Origin: Candidatus Sivonenia alaskensis PMM_0068
Lineage (GTDB): Bacteria > Cyanobacteriota > Cyanobacteriia > Gloeobacterales > PMM-0068
NCBI GenBank assembly: GCA_949127685.1
Contig: CASBPW010000092.1
Location: 1 to 7,680, forward strand
Direction of reading: 5' to 3'
DNA: 7,680 bases
The position numbers and the translations under genes were made by a program. Shown in pieces: positions 6,358 through 7,680 of this stretch. The stretch's first letter is position 1; each line of letters opens with the position of its first letter. Under the pieces are notes generated by a model that was not told the origin of the DNA, did no database searches, and saw only the letters and a list, made by a program, of their open reading frames with translations.

Positions 6358-6374
6358 TGTCAAGTCCCACTTGA
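6358..6374 (-). promoter_or_regulatory. Palindrome overlapping a consensus TTGACA
   Basis: The 15-bp inverted repeat TCAAGT-ccc-ACTTGA (6360-6374) overlaps a perfect -35 TTGACA on the minus strand (6358-6363). The hexamer 17 bases further on is TAGCGA, a poor -10, so this may be an activator-dependent promoter, an operator, or chance. It lies about 200 bases upstream of the fusion-protein start. Confidence 0.25.
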
Positions 6375-6415
6375 GGGGCTTTACCTGGTGTAATAAACCC
6401 TCATAAAACCATATT

Positions 6416-6431
6416 TTGAGTGATAACTCAA
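6416..6431 (-). repeat. Perfect 6-bp stem with 4-base loop after the methyltransferase gene
   Basis: TTGAGT and ACTCAA flank a four-base loop, 22 bases beyond the methyltransferase stop codon. The stem is AT-rich and is followed on the minus strand by AAAATATGGTTTT rather than a T-run, so it is at most a weak terminator. Confidence 0.3.
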
Positions 6432-6453
6432 CTGTTCGATTAAGAGAAAGTAT

Positions 6454-7185
6454 CTATTGTTTTTGAGCAACAATGCAGATCATTCCATTCATGATTTCAT
6501 GACGGATTGCTTGCAACCCTATTTCTTCTATCTGGTTACATACCCAATTCTTATCAAGTCTTAACTTCGGATAAGAACTGGTTGTTAGTACCCATCGATC
6601 ACCCTGCTTACAGTAGAGCAAATCATGTACTTCCACAGCATCTTGATGATATTCAAGAAAACAAGTCAAAATAGTTGAATCATCACTTTGAACAGGGATA
6701 AAACGTTGAGTCCCTTGTAGTTCGAGCGAAACGTAGTCACGGAAAGTCAAAATGAGTTTCCCATTGGTCACTAAAACATGCTCACTATCTAAAAGTATTG
6801 ACTGAACTGAACTCAAAGAATCTAGATGTGTGAGGGTATCTCCCATACAGACAATTAGCTGTACTCGATCTTCAACATATTTAGAAAAGTTAAGAATATC
6901 ATCATGCACAGTCTGGATAGAAAGTTCTTTGGCGCGATCGCTCCATTCAGATAACAATGCAGCGCAGAAATCTACGGCAACGACTGAAAATCGCAGTTCA
7001 GCTAAAGGGATTGACTGGAAACCTGAACCTGCTCCTAAATCAACAGCTAATCCTTGCAGTGTTGGATTGATCCCAAGCTGAGACAGAAACTCATGATTAC
7101 GCTTGATTGCTATTTTTGAGTCGCCTGCCATCCAACGATAAACAGAAGCAAGTTGTTGATCGTAATGGTCTTTGACTGTATTCAT
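6454..7185 (-). CDS. Class I SAM-dependent methyltransferase, substrate unknown
   Basis: The 243-residue protein (from ATG at 7185) has a Rossmann-type methyltransferase core. Motif I is AVDLGAGSGFQSIPLA (about 47-62), the acidic residue binding the ribose of SAM is the Asp of VVAVDF (about 72), HDDIL (about 94-98) fits the adenine-contact motif, and LIVCMGDTLTHL (about 110-121) is the strand 4 region. The C-terminal half (a TNGKLILTFRDYV strand and beyond) may shape the substrate pocket. Nothing fixes the substrate. An in-frame TTG two codons upstream (7191) is less likely than the ATG. Sampled lines run at about 38% G+C against 53% or more in neighbouring genes, which suggests later acquisition or relaxed selection. 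It starts 21 bp after the MtnX-like gene on the same strand, so the two are probably one transcript. Confidence 0.85.
   Translation of the reverse strand: MNTVKDHYDQQLASVYRWMAGDSKIAIKRNHEFLSQLGINPTLQGLAVDLGAGSGFQSIPLAELRFSVVAVDFCAALLSEWSDRAKELSIQTVHDDILNFSKYVEDRVQLIVCMGDTLTHLDSLSSVQSILLDSEHVLVTNGKLILTFRDYVSLELQGTQRFIPVQSDDSTILTCFLEYHQDAVEVHDLLYCKQGDRWVLTTSSYPKLRLDKNWVCNQIEEIGLQAIRHEIMNGMICIVAQKQ
6934..6941. repeat. HIP1 octamer
   Basis: GCGATCGC, the highly iterated palindrome of many cyanobacterial genomes, lies inside the methyltransferase gene. Confidence 0.9.
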
Positions 7186-7206
7186 ATTCAACTGTATCCA
7201 TCTTCA

Positions 7207-7680
7207 TTAATGGGATGCTTTGAGCATGAGACTCTTTGCGAGGCGATCGCGCACATCAATAAAATCAGTCCACGCAATATAGGGCTTGCTACGTTCTTCT
7301 AAATAGTTTGTTAGGGGTGGACGGGCAAAGACAAGTGACGCTGCAAGGGCAAGGCTCCAGTCTGTGATTGAATCACCGATCACAATGGTTTCATCAGCAT
7401 CATAGGCGGTCATAATTTGGGCTTTAGCAACCATCTCCGTCCCGCCTTCATAGCAAGAATTGGCCTGCAAGTAGGGGCCTGTTGTATCGACATCTATGGC
7501 ATGGATGGCGCTAATCCGATCGGCGAAAGGGGCGAGGACTGCTTCAACCATGCCTTGCAATCCCCCGGACACGACAATAAATGGAATTTTCTCAGCATCC
7601 AAAAAATCCAAAAAATCTAGAAATCCTGCTCGGATCGGTTGTGCGCGAGAAAATTCTACAATTTCTGAATAGCTTGAGGA
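7207..7680 (-). CDS. HAD-family phosphatase resembling MtnX, 5' end outside the window
   Basis: The visible 157 residues are the C-terminal part of a HAD phosphatase; the frame stays open to the window edge, so the N-terminal DxDxT nucleophile motif is missing from view. GFLDFLDFLDAEKIPF then IVVSGG carries the motif II Ser, and IVIGDSITDWSLALAA is the acidic motif that binds Mg2+. VFARPPL, PYIAWTDFIDV and the length after the GDS motif agree best with MtnX, the phosphatase of 2-hydroxy-3-keto-5-methylthiopentenyl-1-phosphate in methionine salvage. A phosphoserine phosphatase-like HAD of other specificity is the main alternative, so no symbol is given. TTG at 7611 is in frame but cuts the conserved region and is not the start. 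The stop is 21 bp before the methyltransferase ATG. Confidence 0.75.
   Translation of the reverse strand, partial: SSSYSEIVEFSRAQPIRAGFLDFLDFLDAEKIPFIVVSGGLQGMVEAVLAPFADRISAIHAIDVDTTGPYLQANSCYEGGTEMVAKAQIMTAYDADETIVIGDSITDWSLALAASLVFARPPLTNYLEERSKPYIAWTDFIDVRDRLAKSLMLKASH
7243..7250. repeat. HIP1 octamer
   Basis: A second GCGATCGC copy, inside the 3' part of the MtnX-like gene. I found no others to the left of the methyltransferase gene. Confidence 0.9.

Larger units (their letters stand above)
6156..6453. other. 298-bp intergenic region upstream of the fusion-protein gene
   Basis: Besides the candidate promoter near its left end, this AT-rich gap holds several inverted repeats. TCAAGT-ccc-ACTTGA (6360-6374) overlaps a perfect minus-strand TTGACA. 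TGAGGG...CCCTCA with inner TTTA/TAAA (6372-6403) makes a 10-bp bulged stem, and TTGAGT-gata-ACTCAA (6416-6431) lies just past the methyltransferase stop. No convincing gene, tRNA or mobile-element remnant is seen. Confidence 0.5.

Noticed and set aside
7599..7616. Tandem 9-bp repeat (ccaaaaaat twice) in the MtnX-like gene as a repeat insertion
   Set aside because: It encodes repeated Asp-Phe-Leu, but the segment length from GF to IPF equals what I expect for the family, so no residues seem to have been added.

Overview
The window comes from a cyanobacterium. The evidence is a clear Ycf54 (a partner of the chlorophyll-pathway cyclase), a short GuaB3-type IMP dehydrogenase-related protein, a HAS-barrel protein of a kind I know from cyanobacteria, a CobA/CobO-like P-loop protein with a cyanobacterial-style altered Walker A, and two copies of the cyanobacterial HIP1 octamer GCGATCGC. 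By eye, G+C is about 55-60% in the lines sampled from the middle of the window and about 38% in the methyltransferase near the right end. The species cannot be named.

Layout, left to right. At the left edge a partial minus-strand frame (1-112, open back to 178) leaves the window and was not recognised. Next come a P-loop protein on minus (201-770) with a candidate promoter at 857-885, and a secreted L,D-transpeptidase-like protein on minus (955-2472). A 139-bp divergent gap separates the latter from a plus-strand run of three genes: guaB3 (2612-3775), ycf54 (3813-4133) and a HAS-barrel gene (4228-4863). These end against a convergent HlyD-type membrane fusion protein on minus (4884-6155). Its 298-bp upstream gap carries two palindromes, each overlapping promoter-like hexamers. 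The right end holds an AT-rich SAM-dependent methyltransferase (6454-7185) and the 3' part of an MtnX-like HAD phosphatase that runs off the edge (7207-7680). Both are on minus and 21 bp apart, so they are probably co-transcribed, phosphatase first.

Functionally this is mostly core cyanobacterial metabolism: purine synthesis (GuaB3), chlorophyll synthesis (Ycf54), cell-wall remodelling (L,D-transpeptidase-like), export (membrane fusion protein) and probably methionine salvage (MtnX-like). I see no CRISPR array, insertion sequence, tRNA, rRNA, phage or defence system. The points most worth a second look are the P-loop protein lacking the Walker A lysine, the divergent L,D-transpeptidase with a long loop inside its catalytic motif, the guaB3-ycf54-HAS gene order, the palindromes upstream of the fusion-protein gene, and the compositional break at the methyltransferase.
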